DNA from: Bellilinea sp040754815
Lineage (GTDB): Bacteria; Chloroflexota; Anaerolineae; Anaerolineales; Anaerolineaceae
Length of the DNA: 64,000 nt
Assembly: GCA_040754815.1 (NCBI GenBank)
Contig: JBFMBX010000005.1
Coordinates: 124,001-188,000, forward strand
Direction: 5' to 3'
Each line of letters opens with the position of its first letter. Position 1 is the stretch's first letter. Below, piece after piece: positions 40,662 through 50,355 of this stretch. The notes under the pieces were generated by a model. That model saw nothing but the letters and a program-made list of their open reading frames with translations, was not told the origin of the DNA and searched no databases. The position numbers were made by a program, and so were the translations under genes.

Positions 40662-40853
40662 TTACCAGCTCGTTCCTTCTGTATCTTCATAGGTATAATC
40701 CTCGCGCGCTAATTCGACAGCATCTTCCAGGAGATTAATATTTGCATTTGCAATGATGCGAATCCAGACAGGAGCATCCAAACCACATGTATCGGCATAA
40801 AGACAACATGCTCGATACAACATCCAGACAATTTCTTCTCTTGGTAAACTCAT
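40662..40853 (-). CDS. 63-residue acidic protein downstream of DUF3800 B
   Basis: Not recognised. MSLPREEIVWMLYRACCLYA leads to ANINLLEDAVELAREDYTY: a small, mostly helical, acidic protein, the type often seen as an antitoxin or accessory subunit. AAGGAG precedes the ATG by 8 nt inside the end of the DUF3800 gene and only 4 nt separate the two, so they form one transcript ending at the terminator at 40574–40601. Base composition is as AT-rich as that of the DUF3800 gene. Confidence 0.78.
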   Translation of the reverse strand: MSLPREEIVWMLYRACCLYADTCGLDAPVWIRIIANANINLLEDAVELAREDYTYEDTEGTSW

Positions 40854-40857
40854 GATT

Positions 40858-41616
40858 TTAACTCCTTGCTTGAATGCGCCTGCTCATACATGCTGGACAA
40901 GTACAATTGTAATTAATTGTTTGACGGTGAACTAAACCATGTAAAATTCCATCTTTTTCATAAAACTTATTTTGAATGCAATTAAAATAGGTAAGATCAT
41001 TGGCTTGATACATTCTAAAAACCGCATATGCAACATGATCTGCTAATTGTGTAATTCTAGACGCTGAAGAATCCACGAATAGTGGAACTTCTACAATGCT
41101 ACGCATTTGCTGACCCCATCGGTTTCCACTAATTCGAATGTTGTTGGTAAGACTTTGCAATCCCGTTTCATATGAAGATTTATCCAAAATGATTAATCCT
41201 TTTTCCTGCCGATTCTCTGTACTGATGTTTTGTTCAAGATGATTGTTGAAGCGAGCTGCCAAATCTTCGTATGCCTTTAGTACCGGATCCTCTTGAGGAA
41301 ATGACTTTTTATGTATGGCATAAGCAAACAAAACGGTGTTTTGGTAAGCATCGTTTAATACGTTAAGAACCTCTTGAATAATTTTTACTCGTTGTTTTTT
41401 ATCGTTGATATTATTCCAGGGATATGCTTTACCCCTAAATATTTCGGCGGCATGAAGTTCTACAGATTGTGAGGTGCCGTATTTACAAGCGATTTGATCA
41501 AGCTGATGAGAAAGCCAGCGGACGCTGGATTCTGGAACACAAATTCCCCCCAAAACAAAATAATCCTCATGAGGATTATTAGGCGACCCGGAATCGTCAA
41601 GATACAAAAGATACAT
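40858..41616 (-). CDS. DUF3800 domain protein B
   Basis: 252 residues, function unknown. N-terminal YLDDSGSP (Asp7, Asp8) takes the place of the family's YxDESG; ITQLADHVAYAVFRM is the later conserved motif, and a C-terminal CTCPACMSRR matches the CTCKICNAHRR of protein A. The LHAAEIFRG stretch near 55 corresponds to AEIHVAWML in A. The pattern suggests a metal-dependent nuclease-like fold. AT-rich and flanked by its own promoter, RNA element and terminator: a self-contained cassette inserted between a cell-wall operon and tRNA-Phe. GGGAGGAG precedes the ATG. Confidence 0.9.
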   Translation of the reverse strand: MYLLYLDDSGSPNNPHEDYFVLGGICVPESSVRWLSHQLDQIACKYGTSQSVELHAAEIFRGKAYPWNNINDKKQRVKIIQEVLNVLNDAYQNTVLFAYAIHKKSFPQEDPVLKAYEDLAARFNNHLEQNISTENRQEKGLIILDKSSYETGLQSLTNNIRISGNRWGQQMRSIVEVPLFVDSSASRITQLADHVAYAVFRMYQANDLTYFNCIQNKFYEKDGILHGLVHRQTINYNCTCPACMSRRIQARS

Positions 41617-41636
41617 AAACTCCTCCCTTAGTTAAC

Positions 41637-41695
41637 AAAAAACGCAGCCGAGTCGCCTTTGCGAACGGACCGCCTGCTGCAGCCCTCTCGACCGC
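41637..41695 (-). ncRNA. Structured RNA upstream of DUF3800 gene, copy B
   Basis: Read on the minus strand, this has the same three-way-junction plan as copy A with different sequence. The outer 9-bp stem pairs GCGGTCGAG (41695–41687) with CTCGGCTGC (41652–41644). Hairpin 1 pairs GGGCTGC with GCGGTCC around AGCAG. Hairpin 2 pairs TCGC with GCGA around AAAG. A run of six U follows. Its 5' end coincides with the start site predicted from the perfect promoter upstream, and the DUF3800 start lies 21 nt after the U-run. Confidence 0.82.
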
Positions 41696-41701
41696 AAATT
41701 T

Positions 41702-41729
41702 ATTATAAGCATTTCCATGGTTTTGTCAA
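41702..41729 (-). promoter_or_regulatory. Consensus promoter of RNA–DUF3800 module B
   Basis: TTGACA (41729–41724), 16-bp spacer with TGC extension, TATAAT (41707–41702) on the minus strand; six bases before the first paired base, the same as in module A. Confidence 0.85.
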
Positions 41730-41919
41730 TAAACAAACGTTCTATATAACACGTATACCACTCTCAAAATAAAGTTTACACACCCAGCAATCTATTTTCT
41801 GAAACTTCTGAACCATATAGAATAATTATCACTTGCACTACTCATTTTTTATAAACCAATCAACCCCCAAATCTAATCAAGGTTTAGGAGGTTGACTGTC
41901 TGAATTTTATTCATCAGTG
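41730..41919. other. AT-rich intergenic region between module B and tRNA-Phe
   Basis: About 190 bp with no ORF or RNA structure I can support. No obvious terminator for tRNA-Phe is seen. Confidence 0.5.
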
Positions 41920-41992
41920 TGCCGAGAGCCAGAATCGAACTGGCGACACCGCAATTTTCAGTCGCGTGCTCTACCAACTGAGCTATCTCGGC
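41920..41992 (-). tRNA. tRNA-Phe (anticodon GAA), CCA not encoded
   Basis: 73 nt on the minus strand: acceptor GCCGAGA/TCTCGGC, D-arm GCTCAGTTGGTAGAGC, anticodon stem CGCGA/TTGCG around CTGAAAA (anticodon GAA), and T-arm CCAG TTCGATT CTGG. The genome continues CAC after the discriminator A, so CCA must be added by an enzyme, unlike for tRNA-Pro in this window. Confidence 0.96.
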
Positions 41993-42004
41993 GATTGCGG
42001 TCAA

Positions 42005-42033
42005 ATTGTACCGCTGGTAAGGTGGAATGTCAA
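42005..42033 (-). promoter_or_regulatory. Promoter of tRNA-Phe
   Basis: TTGACA (42033–42028), 17-bp spacer, TACAAT (42010–42005) on the minus strand, 13 bp before the tRNA. Confidence 0.85.
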
Positions 42034-42050
42034 GAAAAAAATTGGCGGCG

Positions 42051-42347
42051 CTAACCTCCGGAAATGGCGCCCAATATGATGAACGGCTCTTCGCCGGCTG
42101 CCACGGGCGGGGCAACCGGCTGGTCGGGGTCGGCAAAAGAAACATCCTCACGGCAGGCGAAGAAGCGCACATAGGCGCGGCGTTGCTGAGTTTGCACATC
42201 GCGTATCGTGCCGCGCAGAGCCGGGTAGCACCGTTCGATCTCATCTACTATGCGGCGCGGCGTAACCGGCGGCGAAAGGTCAAGCTGCACTTCGCCGTTG
42301 ATGTTCGCCAGCAGGCGCAGGTGAGCCGGCAGAACCACGCGAATCAT
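42051..42347 (-). CDS. MoaD/ThiS-family sulfur carrier-like protein
   Basis: 98 residues with a beta-grasp pattern starting IRVVLPAHLRLLANINGEV, a central helix RRIVDEIERCYPAL, and the terminal Gly-Gly (GAISGG) needed for thiocarboxylate formation. Proteins of this family carry sulfur for molybdopterin, thiamine, tungsten cofactor or amino-acid synthesis. Overlap of 4 nt with the BNR-repeat gene suggests coupling. An AOR-type tungsten/molybdenum enzyme is encoded at the window start, but no moa genes are adjacent, so its pathway is open. Confidence 0.85.
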   Translation of the reverse strand: MIRVVLPAHLRLLANINGEVQLDLSPPVTPRRIVDEIERCYPALRGTIRDVQTQQRRAYVRFFACREDVSFADPDQPVAPPVAAGEEPFIILGAISGG

Positions 42348-43459
42348 GGCAGGGTTTGCACCTCAACCGAAAGCACGGCGGGCAAATCGTGAACGATGGC
42401 CTGCCAGTGGTCGCCGCCATCCGGCGAGACATAGACCTGCCCGCCGGTGGTGCCGAAATACACGCCGCACGGATCGAGTTCATCCACCGCCATGGCATCC
42501 CTCAACACGTTGACATAGCAGTTCTGCTGGGGCAAACCGTTGCTCAGTGCCTCCCATTCGTTCCCGCCCGTCCGGCTGCGGTATACCCGCAGTTTTCCTT
42601 CCGGCGGGTAATGCTCCGAATCGCTTTTGATCGGCACAACATAAACCGTATCCGGTTCGTGCGCGTGGACGGCCACCACAAAGCCAAAATCGCTGGGCAG
42701 ATTGCCGCTGATTTCGTACCAGTGGTCGCCGGCATCATCACTGCGCAGCACATCCCAGTGTTTTTGCATGAACAAGACCTGCGGGCGCGCCGGGTGCATG
42801 GCAATGCGGTGAACGCAATGCCCGAATTCCGCCTCCGGGTCGGGAATGTAATCGGATTTCAGGCCGCGGTTGATGGGCTTCCAGCTTTCTCCGCCGTCCT
42901 CGCTGCGGAATGCACCCACCGCCGAAATGGCCACAAACATGCGTTGCGCATGGTGCGGGTCGAGCAAAATGGTGTGCAGGCACAAACCCCCCGCGCCGGG
43001 GTGCCAGTCGGCGCTGGTGCCGTGCCGGCGCAGGCCGCTCAGTTCCTCCCACGTCTGCCCGCCGTCGGTAGAACGGAAGATGGCGGCATCTTCTACGCCG
43101 GCAAAGACCGTATCGGCATCCGTCGGGGAGGGTTCCACGTGCCAGACGCGGCGGAAAGCCCACGGCTTGATGCTGCCATCGAACCACTGGTGGGTGCCCA
43201 CCTCGCCGCGGTAAACAAACTCGTTGCCGATGGTCTGCCACGTTTTACCGCCGTCATCCGAACGGTGCATGACCTGACCGAACCATTCGCTTGCCTGAGA
43301 GGCGTAGATTCGATTAGGGTTGACCGCCGAACCTTTGAGGTGATAAATTTCCCAGCCGCCGAAGTACGGCCCATCCACCTGCCAGTTTTGCCGTTTTCCA
43401 TCGGACGAAAGAATAAAGGCTCCCTTGCGGGTGCCAACCAGAACGCGGACACTGCTCAT
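42344..43459 (-). CDS. BNR/sialidase-like beta-propeller protein
   Basis: 371 residues, no signal peptide. Repeated Asp-box motifs (SxDxGxxW-like) occur along the chain: RSDDGGKTW, RSTDGGQTWEE, RSEDGGESWKP, RSDDAGDHWYE and SPDGGDHWQA, giving the blades of a six- or seven-bladed propeller. Family members are often called exo-alpha-sialidase or glycosyl hydrolase, but catalytic arginines cannot be confirmed. Coupled with the downstream MoaD-like gene, an arrangement also seen in actinobacteria as I recall; its meaning is unknown. It is preceded by GGAGAGCAAA. Confidence 0.88.
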   Translation of the reverse strand: MSSVRVLVGTRKGAFILSSDGKRQNWQVDGPYFGGWEIYHLKGSAVNPNRIYASQASEWFGQVMHRSDDGGKTWQTIGNEFVYRGEVGTHQWFDGSIKPWAFRRVWHVEPSPTDADTVFAGVEDAAIFRSTDGGQTWEELSGLRRHGTSADWHPGAGGLCLHTILLDPHHAQRMFVAISAVGAFRSEDGGESWKPINRGLKSDYIPDPEAEFGHCVHRIAMHPARPQVLFMQKHWDVLRSDDAGDHWYEISGNLPSDFGFVVAVHAHEPDTVYVVPIKSDSEHYPPEGKLRVYRSRTGGNEWEALSNGLPQQNCYVNVLRDAMAVDELDPCGVYFGTTGGQVYVSPDGGDHWQAIVHDLPAVLSVEVQTLP

Positions 43460-43557
43460 TTTGCTCTCCTTTGAAAGAATGCACCGTCAGCCAGCGGCGG
43501 TTGATGCAATCGTGCAATTATTGACTGATTATATCCTATTTTATCAGAAAATTTGTT

Positions 43558-44043
43558 CTAGTCAAGAGGGTTTCGAGAGGAATCCAGCCAGCGGCGGATT
43601 TTTTCGGCCTTTTCCAGCCGCCCCATGCGCCGGTAGGCCTTAACCTCGTATTCCAGTTCCAGCACCGGCACGTTCCACCCTTGCCATTTGACCCAACGGC
43701 GGTGTGCGGCCACATTCACCGGCTCTTCCCACTCGCCGTTTTCCAGCCGTTTTTGCAATCCGCCGATGATTTCCACCTCCACCCCCTGCACCACCGCTTT
43801 GCCGAGCAGCGAGCGCATGTTCGGCGAGTCCACCTGCCGCACCGGCACCGTCATCCACGCTTCCAAACGCTGTTGAATCTGAACGGCTCCCAGCGGGCTG
43901 GTTTGCAGGTCAATATCGTGAATTTCCAGCGGCATTCCCTGTATCACCATGCCCGCGCTGCCGGTCAATGCCCATGCTTCCGGCAGGCCGTTCAACCGCT
44001 CCAGAATAAGGTGCAGGGCCGTTTCAAATTCTTTCGGCAGCAT
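43558..44043 (-). CDS. Nucleotidyltransferase-fold protein, function unknown
   Basis: 161 residues. LTGSAGMVIQGMPLEIHDIDLQT contains the GS...DxD pattern of polymerase-beta-like nucleotidyltransferases (Gly-Ser near 28 and Asp-x-Asp near 43). The rest resembles nucleotidyltransferase proteins of the AbiEii or lincosamide-resistance type, with VEIIGGLQKRLENGEW as a third acidic strand and a helical C-terminal end. Its stop is 4 bp before the next coding region's end region and it follows the MFS gene's opposite end closely, on the same strand. Possible roles are antitoxin or small-molecule modification; not decided. Confidence 0.75.
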   Translation of the reverse strand: MLPKEFETALHLILERLNGLPEAWALTGSAGMVIQGMPLEIHDIDLQTSPLGAVQIQQRLEAWMTVPVRQVDSPNMRSLLGKAVVQGVEVEIIGGLQKRLENGEWEEPVNVAAHRRWVKWQGWNVPVLELEYEVKAYRRMGRLEKAEKIRRWLDSSRNPLD

Positions 44044-44046
44044 GGG

Positions 44047-45264
44047 TCAGCGGTGCAAGGCATCCGAAAAACCGGCCGCCGGTTCGGAAACGGAGGAAGA
44101 ACGGGGCGAATGCGTCAGGCGGTAAATACCGCCCAGCAGGCCAATCATCAACACCACGCCGCTCAGGGTGAGCAGCAGGCTGGCGGTTGGAGAAATAGTG
44201 TTGAGCAGCACCCCCTGCAGCCACGGCAGCAGCATGGCGCCGATGCTGGCCGTGCCGTTGATGATGCTCATCGCCCGGCCGGCCTGTTCCGGAAAGGAAG
44301 CGCTGCTCAACGAGACCGTGGAGGGGAAGATGGCGGCAAAACTGAACCCCGTCAGCAGGATGCCGGCCGCACTGAGCGGCAGGCTGCCCCTGCCCAGCAC
44401 CAGCAGCAGGCTGCCCGCCAGCGCCCCGCCCAGACTGAGGCTGAGAATGCGCACCGCACTCAGGCGCATGCCCAGCCCGACCGTCACCAGCCGCCCGGCG
44501 GTGAGCGCCAGCCAGAAAGCCGAGGCAGAAAGAGCGGCCTGTTCATAGGGGAGGTTGACGGTGCGCTCCATATAGACGGTAATCCACCCGCCCAGTCCGT
44601 TTTCCACCCCCACGTAGAGCATCAGCAGCAGCGCCATCAGCCAGATGAGGCGGTTGCGCAGCAGGAAACCCATGCCAACCGGGTTGGCCGAAACAGCCGC
44701 TTTTTGAGCCGGCGGTATGCGCAGCAGCGCGAACAGAACGAACTGCAATGCCAGCAGCCCGCCCACCACCCACAGAATTTGCCGGCCGTTGCCGGTTTGA
44801 CGGGCAATCAACCCCACCATTGCCGGGCTGAGAAACGCCCCCACCCCGAAGAACACGTTGAGCAGATTCAGCGCTGAAACCGAACGGTGGGCGTAGATGC
44901 GGGCAACCAGCACGTTGGTGGTCAGCACAATGGCCCCGCCGCCCAGCCCGGTAAGGCTGAACAGCAGTAAGGTGAGGGCAAAATTGTGACTGAACGGCAG
45001 AGCGGCAATGCTGGCACCCAGCAGCAGGGAAGAAACCAGCAGCAGCGGTTTTTCTCCAAAACGGTCGCTGAGCGGTCCGCTGAAGATTTGAGAAATCAGC
45101 GACCCCAAAAAATAAAAGGTGAAAATCTGCCCCATGCGGGTCAAATCCACCTGATTGAGTGCCGAGAGTTCCGGCAGCAGCGGGCCAAAGGATGCCACCG
45201 TTGTACCCAGTGAGAAGAAGAACAGACAGCACAAAATCAGGATGAGCAAGCGGGAATGATGCAT
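44047..45264 (-). CDS. Major facilitator superfamily transporter
   Basis: 405 residues with twelve predicted membrane helices. Family features are the loop 2-3 motif PLSDRFGEKPLLLVSSLLL (core SDRFGEK), a long central loop, and the corresponding second-half GLGMRLSAVRILSLS. No substrate-specific motif is recognised; candidates are sugars or drugs. Start 45264 is chosen because the hydrophobic stretch begins at once after MHHSR; the ribosome site is weak. It is divergent from the GTPase gene, and the nucleotidyltransferase gene follows 3 bp after its stop. Confidence 0.9.
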   Translation of the reverse strand: MHHSRLLILILCCLFFFSLGTTVASFGPLLPELSALNQVDLTRMGQIFTFYFLGSLISQIFSGPLSDRFGEKPLLLVSSLLLGASIAALPFSHNFALTLLLFSLTGLGGGAIVLTTNVLVARIYAHRSVSALNLLNVFFGVGAFLSPAMVGLIARQTGNGRQILWVVGGLLALQFVLFALLRIPPAQKAAVSANPVGMGFLLRNRLIWLMALLLMLYVGVENGLGGWITVYMERTVNLPYEQAALSASAFWLALTAGRLVTVGLGMRLSAVRILSLSLGGALAGSLLLVLGRGSLPLSAAGILLTGFSFAAIFPSTVSLSSASFPEQAGRAMSIINGTASIGAMLLPWLQGVLLNTISPTASLLLTLSGVVLMIGLLGGIYRLTHSPRSSSVSEPAAGFSDALHR

Positions 45265-45329
45265 TTTCAATGCCAGACCTTTCCGTAAAAATCGAACGGT
45301 TTTATGATACCGCAAAACAACGGATTTTT

Positions 45330-46619
45330 ATGATACCATTTAATCCTATCAAGATGCCCAGCCTTCAAGATCTCTTACGCAAATTACCTCCCGAAACGCG
45401 CGATGTTTTCCGCGTCTTATGGGAGTCGCTCTCGCCGGCCGACCGCAGCACGTTACAGGCCCTGCTGGGCGGTCTGCCGCCGGATGCCAACCTGCTGCGC
45501 CTGTTGATGCGACTTTCGGCGCACCAGTTCCGCACCGCCTTTGGGCAAAAAAGCCGCATTGCCATTGTGGGGCCGGCGAATACGGGCAAATCCACGCTGT
45601 ATAACCAGTTCGTCCAGCAAAAGAGCGAACGAGCCGAGGTCAGTCCCCTGCCCGGCACCACCCGCAGCAATCAGGAAGCCGATACGGGTTTGTTCACCAT
45701 CATTGACACGCCCGGCGCCGATGCCGTGGGCGAGGTGGGCGAACGCGAGCGAGAAGAGGCCCTGCTGGCCGCCGCGCAGGCCGATGTGTTGATTATTTTG
45801 TTCGATGCCATTCAGGGAATCAAGCAAACCGAACTGGATCTGTACGAACGCCTGAAAGCGCTGAACAAGCCCTACATTGTGGTACTGAACAAGATGGATC
45901 TGGTGCGCCGCCAGTCGGCGGCGGTGATTGCGCGCGCCGCCCAAAATTTGGGGCTGGAAAGCGCGCAGATACTCCCGCTGGTGGCCAAAAGCGGTGAAGG
46001 TCTGCCGCAAATTCTGGCGGCCGTTGCCGCCCTGCAGCCGGAAATCACTGCCGCGCTGGGGCAGGGCCTGCCGCATTACCGCTGGCAGCTGGCATGGCGT
46101 TCGATTGTCAGCGCTGCCTCGGTGGCCGCGGTGATCGCTCTCACCCCCCTGCCGATGATTGACTTTGCCCCGCTGATCGTTACCCAGTCGGTGATGGTGC
46201 TGGGCATTGCCCGCATTTATAATTACCGCATCACGCTGGAACGCGCCCGCGAACTGGCCGCCACCTTTGGGCTGGGGCTGCTGGGCCGCACGCTGTTTGG
46301 CGAATTGAGCAAACTGGGCGGTCTGCCCGGCTGGTTGCTGGCGGCTGCAATTGCCACCGCCACCACCGTGGTGATGGGTTACGCCGCCGTGATCTGGTTC
46401 GAGCGCGGCGAGCGGCTTTCGGCTGCCGCCCTGCAAAACCTGACCCAATCGCTGACCGCCCTTTTCCTCGAATCCCTGCGCGGGTTGGGGGGAAAGAAAC
46501 CCGGCAAAACCAGCCTGCAGCAGCGCGTGCAGGAAGCGCTGAACCAATCTCACCTCGGAGAGGATCGCAGTCTGCTCGATGACCACCTCAAAGATCAATC
46601 TGCAAAGTCTGGCGAATAG
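45330..46619 (+). CDS. Membrane-associated Era-like GTPase with C-terminal DUF697 domain
   Basis: About 429 residues. A helical N-terminal region (about 1–75) is followed by a GTPase domain with G1 GPANTGKSTLYN, G3 DTPGAD, G4 NKMDLV and a G5-like VAKSGEGLP. The C-terminal part holds two hydrophobic segments (VSAASVAAVIALTPLPMIDF and AAAIATATTVVMGYAAVIWF) of the DUF697 type. Function unknown; relatives act at membranes. A second start, ATG 45354, would give MPSLQDLLRKL and is equally possible; neither has a ribosome site. The direct repeat TTTTATGATACC occurs twice just upstream, each with a TATGAT -10-like box. Confidence 0.87.
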   Translation: MIPFNPIKMPSLQDLLRKLPPETRDVFRVLWESLSPADRSTLQALLGGLPPDANLLRLLMRLSAHQFRTAFGQKSRIAIVGPANTGKSTLYNQFVQQKSERAEVSPLPGTTRSNQEADTGLFTIIDTPGADAVGEVGEREREEALLAAAQADVLIILFDAIQGIKQTELDLYERLKALNKPYIVVLNKMDLVRRQSAAVIARAAQNLGLESAQILPLVAKSGEGLPQILAAVAALQPEITAALGQGLPHYRWQLAWRSIVSAASVAAVIALTPLPMIDFAPLIVTQSVMVLGIARIYNYRITLERARELAATFGLGLLGRTLFGELSKLGGLPGWLLAAAIATATTVVMGYAAVIWFERGERLSAAALQNLTQSLTALFLESLRGLGGKKPGKTSLQQRVQEALNQSHLGEDRSLLDDHLKDQSAKSGE

Positions 46620-47487
46620 CCGCTTCGGAGTCTGGCTGGCGCTGGCCATCAGCAAGCATACGCCGCCGTGGCTGGGCTACCGCATTGCCGATCTCGGCGC
46701 GGCCATTGCCGCCGCCCGCCGTCACACCCCGCTGGTGCGTGCGCTGCGCGCCAATCAGTGGGTCATTTCCGGCGGCAGCCTGAGCGAAAAAGAATTGCGC
46801 CGCGCCGTGTACGAGGTGCTGCACCAGCACACCCACGCCCTGTACGATTTCTACCACAACCTCGATAGACCGCAGGAAGTGCTGCGGCGGGTGGACTTTG
46901 ACCCTTCCTTTGCGGGTCTGTTCGAGCAGGTCAAAAGCGGGCAGCACCCGGCGCTGTTCCTCACGCCGCACACCAGCAATTTCGATCTGGCCGGCCGGGC
47001 GCTGGCTCTGCGTGGGTTGAACTTTCAGGTGCTTTCTTTTCCGCGCCCGCCCTCGGGCTACCAGTTGCAGAACCGCATCCGCATGGAAGTCGGCATCGAA
47101 GTCACGCCGATGAGCATTGAAGCCACGCAAAAAGCCAAACAACGGCTGCGCGGAGGCGGCGTGGTGCTGACCGGCATTGACCGTCCGCTGGCGGATGCCC
47201 GCCTGCACCCGCGCTTTTTTGGCCGCCCGGCACCCCTGCCGGTGGCATATGTGCATCTGGCGCTGCAATGCGATGTGCCAATGTACGTGGTCGCCTGTGT
47301 CAGTCCGCGCCCGCATTTTTACCGGCTGGTGTGCAGTCCGCCCATCCAGCCTCAGCCGTACCCCGACCGGGATACCGCACTGTTATGCAATGCCGAAGCC
47401 GTGCTGGCCGAAGCGGAAAAGATTATTCGGGCTTACCCGCGCCAGTGGGCCATGTTCTACCCGGTCTGGCCGGAGGTTGAAATCTAG
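46579..47487 (+). CDS. Lysophospholipid acyltransferase family protein (LpxL/PatA-like)
   Basis: 302 residues. The acyltransferase motif HX4D is in TPHTSNFD near 136, followed by SFPRPPSGYQLQNRIRMEVG (core NRIRMEVGIEV) and LTGIDRPLADARLHPRFFG, the pattern of lipid A and phosphatidylinositol mannoside acyltransferases. It would acylate a membrane lipid or glycolipid precursor at the inner face of the membrane. It overlaps the GTPase gene by 41 nt. Chloroflexota lack classic LPS, so a PatA-like glycolipid role is more likely than lipid A synthesis; this is inference. Confidence 0.87.
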   Translation: MTTSKINLQSLANSRFGVWLALAISKHTPPWLGYRIADLGAAIAAARRHTPLVRALRANQWVISGGSLSEKELRRAVYEVLHQHTHALYDFYHNLDRPQEVLRRVDFDPSFAGLFEQVKSGQHPALFLTPHTSNFDLAGRALALRGLNFQVLSFPRPPSGYQLQNRIRMEVGIEVTPMSIEATQKAKQRLRGGGVVLTGIDRPLADARLHPRFFGRPAPLPVAYVHLALQCDVPMYVVACVSPRPHFYRLVCSPPIQPQPYPDRDTALLCNAEAVLAEAEKIIRAYPRQWAMFYPVWPEVEI

Positions 47488-47501
47488 GTTTTCGTCAGCG
47501 A

Positions 47502-47710
47502 GGGGTGACATGCCCCGGTTTACGTCATTGCGAGCCGCCGTCAGGCGGCGTGGCAATCTCCCGGCCGGCCGTTGCGGAGGCAGGGCGGGAGACCCCCACC
47601 TGCACTGCACCGAACGCAGTGCGGTGCCAGTGTCGCTCCGTTCGGGGTGACATGCCCCGGTTTACGTCATTGCGAGCCGCCGTCAGGCAGCGTGGCAATC
47701 TCCCCCAAGG
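47502..47710. repeat. Dispersed intergenic repeat, copies 2 and 3 in tandem
   Basis: The stretch beginning GGGGTGACATGCCCCGGTTT and running through the palindrome GAGCCGCCGTCAGGCGGCGT to GGCAATCTCCC occurs at 47502 and again at 47644, 142 bp apart, differing by one base in the palindrome (GGCAGCGT in the second). Between them is a CACCTGCACTGCACC / ACGCAGTGCGGTGC module shared with 30266–30500. The array is located between convergent genes. Confidence 0.8.
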
Positions 47711-47747
47711 CCGTTGGACAGAAAAGCCCGTCTTACCCCCCTCCGCT

Positions 47748-49382
<1,635 letters not shown>

Positions 49383-49390
49383 AGAACCAG

Positions 49391-50239
49391 TTAATTCAAT
49401 CTTTCCCTTGACTCATATTGTACCAGCGGTAAGGGAGTTTCACCACCAATTGTATCAACCAATGCGGGTTGATGTTTTTCCAGTTTTCCGTTGCGGGCGG
49501 CAAAGACGGGGCGGCGCTGCAAACTGGTCAGGTGTTTGACCAGCACAGCCTGCCGTTCACCGCTTTCGGCGCCCAGTTTTTCCAGCGCGCTTTCCAGATA
49601 GGACTGGTAAGCGCGCACCACCATATACACCGGCCGACCCAGCACAAACGGCATGGCGGCGATCAGACCGCGCAGGGCGGCCGGAATATCCTCCACCGCC
49701 GGATGCAGCAGCGGATGCACCACAATGCCGCGCGGGCCGAATACCGGTGCAGCATAGCCGAGAATTTCCTGCTGCTGGTAGAGCACCCAGCCCTCGCTCA
49801 GCGAAGCGGGGAAGGCTTCGGCGCTTTGCACCAGCGGCGGAATGAGCGTTTGAATCAGATTGCGCACCGCCAGATGATCCAGTTCGCTGGCGAGTTCCCA
49901 GTTTGTACTGCTTTCACCGGCCGGCAGCGAGAGGATGCGCCAGACCCGCTGCCACGTGAACACGCTGAAGCCGGCGTGCCGCAATGCCTCGAAGAGCGGG
50001 CTGTGTTCTTCCACTTCTGCCAGCACCACCTGACTGCCGTGCGCCCCGGCCAGGCGGGCAAGACCTTCCAGCAGCGCCGTCAGGCGCGGCGCGGTGATGT
50101 GCCCGGCCGGCAGCACAAAAGCCACCCGCGCGGTGTGTTCATTTTGATACCGTACCTGCCCGATCAGAGCCGGACTGCCCTCAGCCGCGTTCAGAACGCA
50201 GGTGGTACTGCCCTTGTCCAGCCGCAGGTAATCCAGCAC
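49391..50239 (-). CDS. GNAT-like protein, probably N-terminally longer (to 50359)
   Basis: 282 residues from GTG 50239. Two GNAT-like halves are suggested: AGSQVVLAEVEEHSPLFEALRHAGF with a typical C-terminal acetyltransferase pattern (core LFEALRHAGFSVF), and a second beta-alpha region ending GRPVYMVVRAYQSYLESAL. The same frame stays open upstream for 40 more codons and reads IDVRLFAWHDLLNLFRYRD, then LALTRGNPVGPW, a plausible first strand and helix of the fold. No ATG, GTG or TTG exists there; an ATA at 50359–50357 has GGAG eight bases before it. Function unknown; it lies in an operon with pdxT/pdxS upstream. Confidence 0.78.
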   Translation of the reverse strand: MLDYLRLDKGSTTCVLNAAEGSPALIGQVRYQNEHTARVAFVLPAGHITAPRLTALLEGLARLAGAHGSQVVLAEVEEHSPLFEALRHAGFSVFTWQRVWRILSLPAGESSTNWELASELDHLAVRNLIQTLIPPLVQSAEAFPASLSEGWVLYQQQEILGYAAPVFGPRGIVVHPLLHPAVEDIPAALRGLIAAMPFVLGRPVYMVVRAYQSYLESALEKLGAESGERQAVLVKHLTSLQRRPVFAARNGKLEKHQPALVDTIGGETPLPLVQYESRERLN

Positions 50240-50355
50240 CGCCCACGGGCCAACCGGGTTACCGCGCGTCAGCGCCAGCGTCGTATCCAGACATTGCGTC
50301 TGATCGCGGTAGCGGAACAGGTTCAGCAGATCGTGCCAGGCAAACAGTCGAACGT

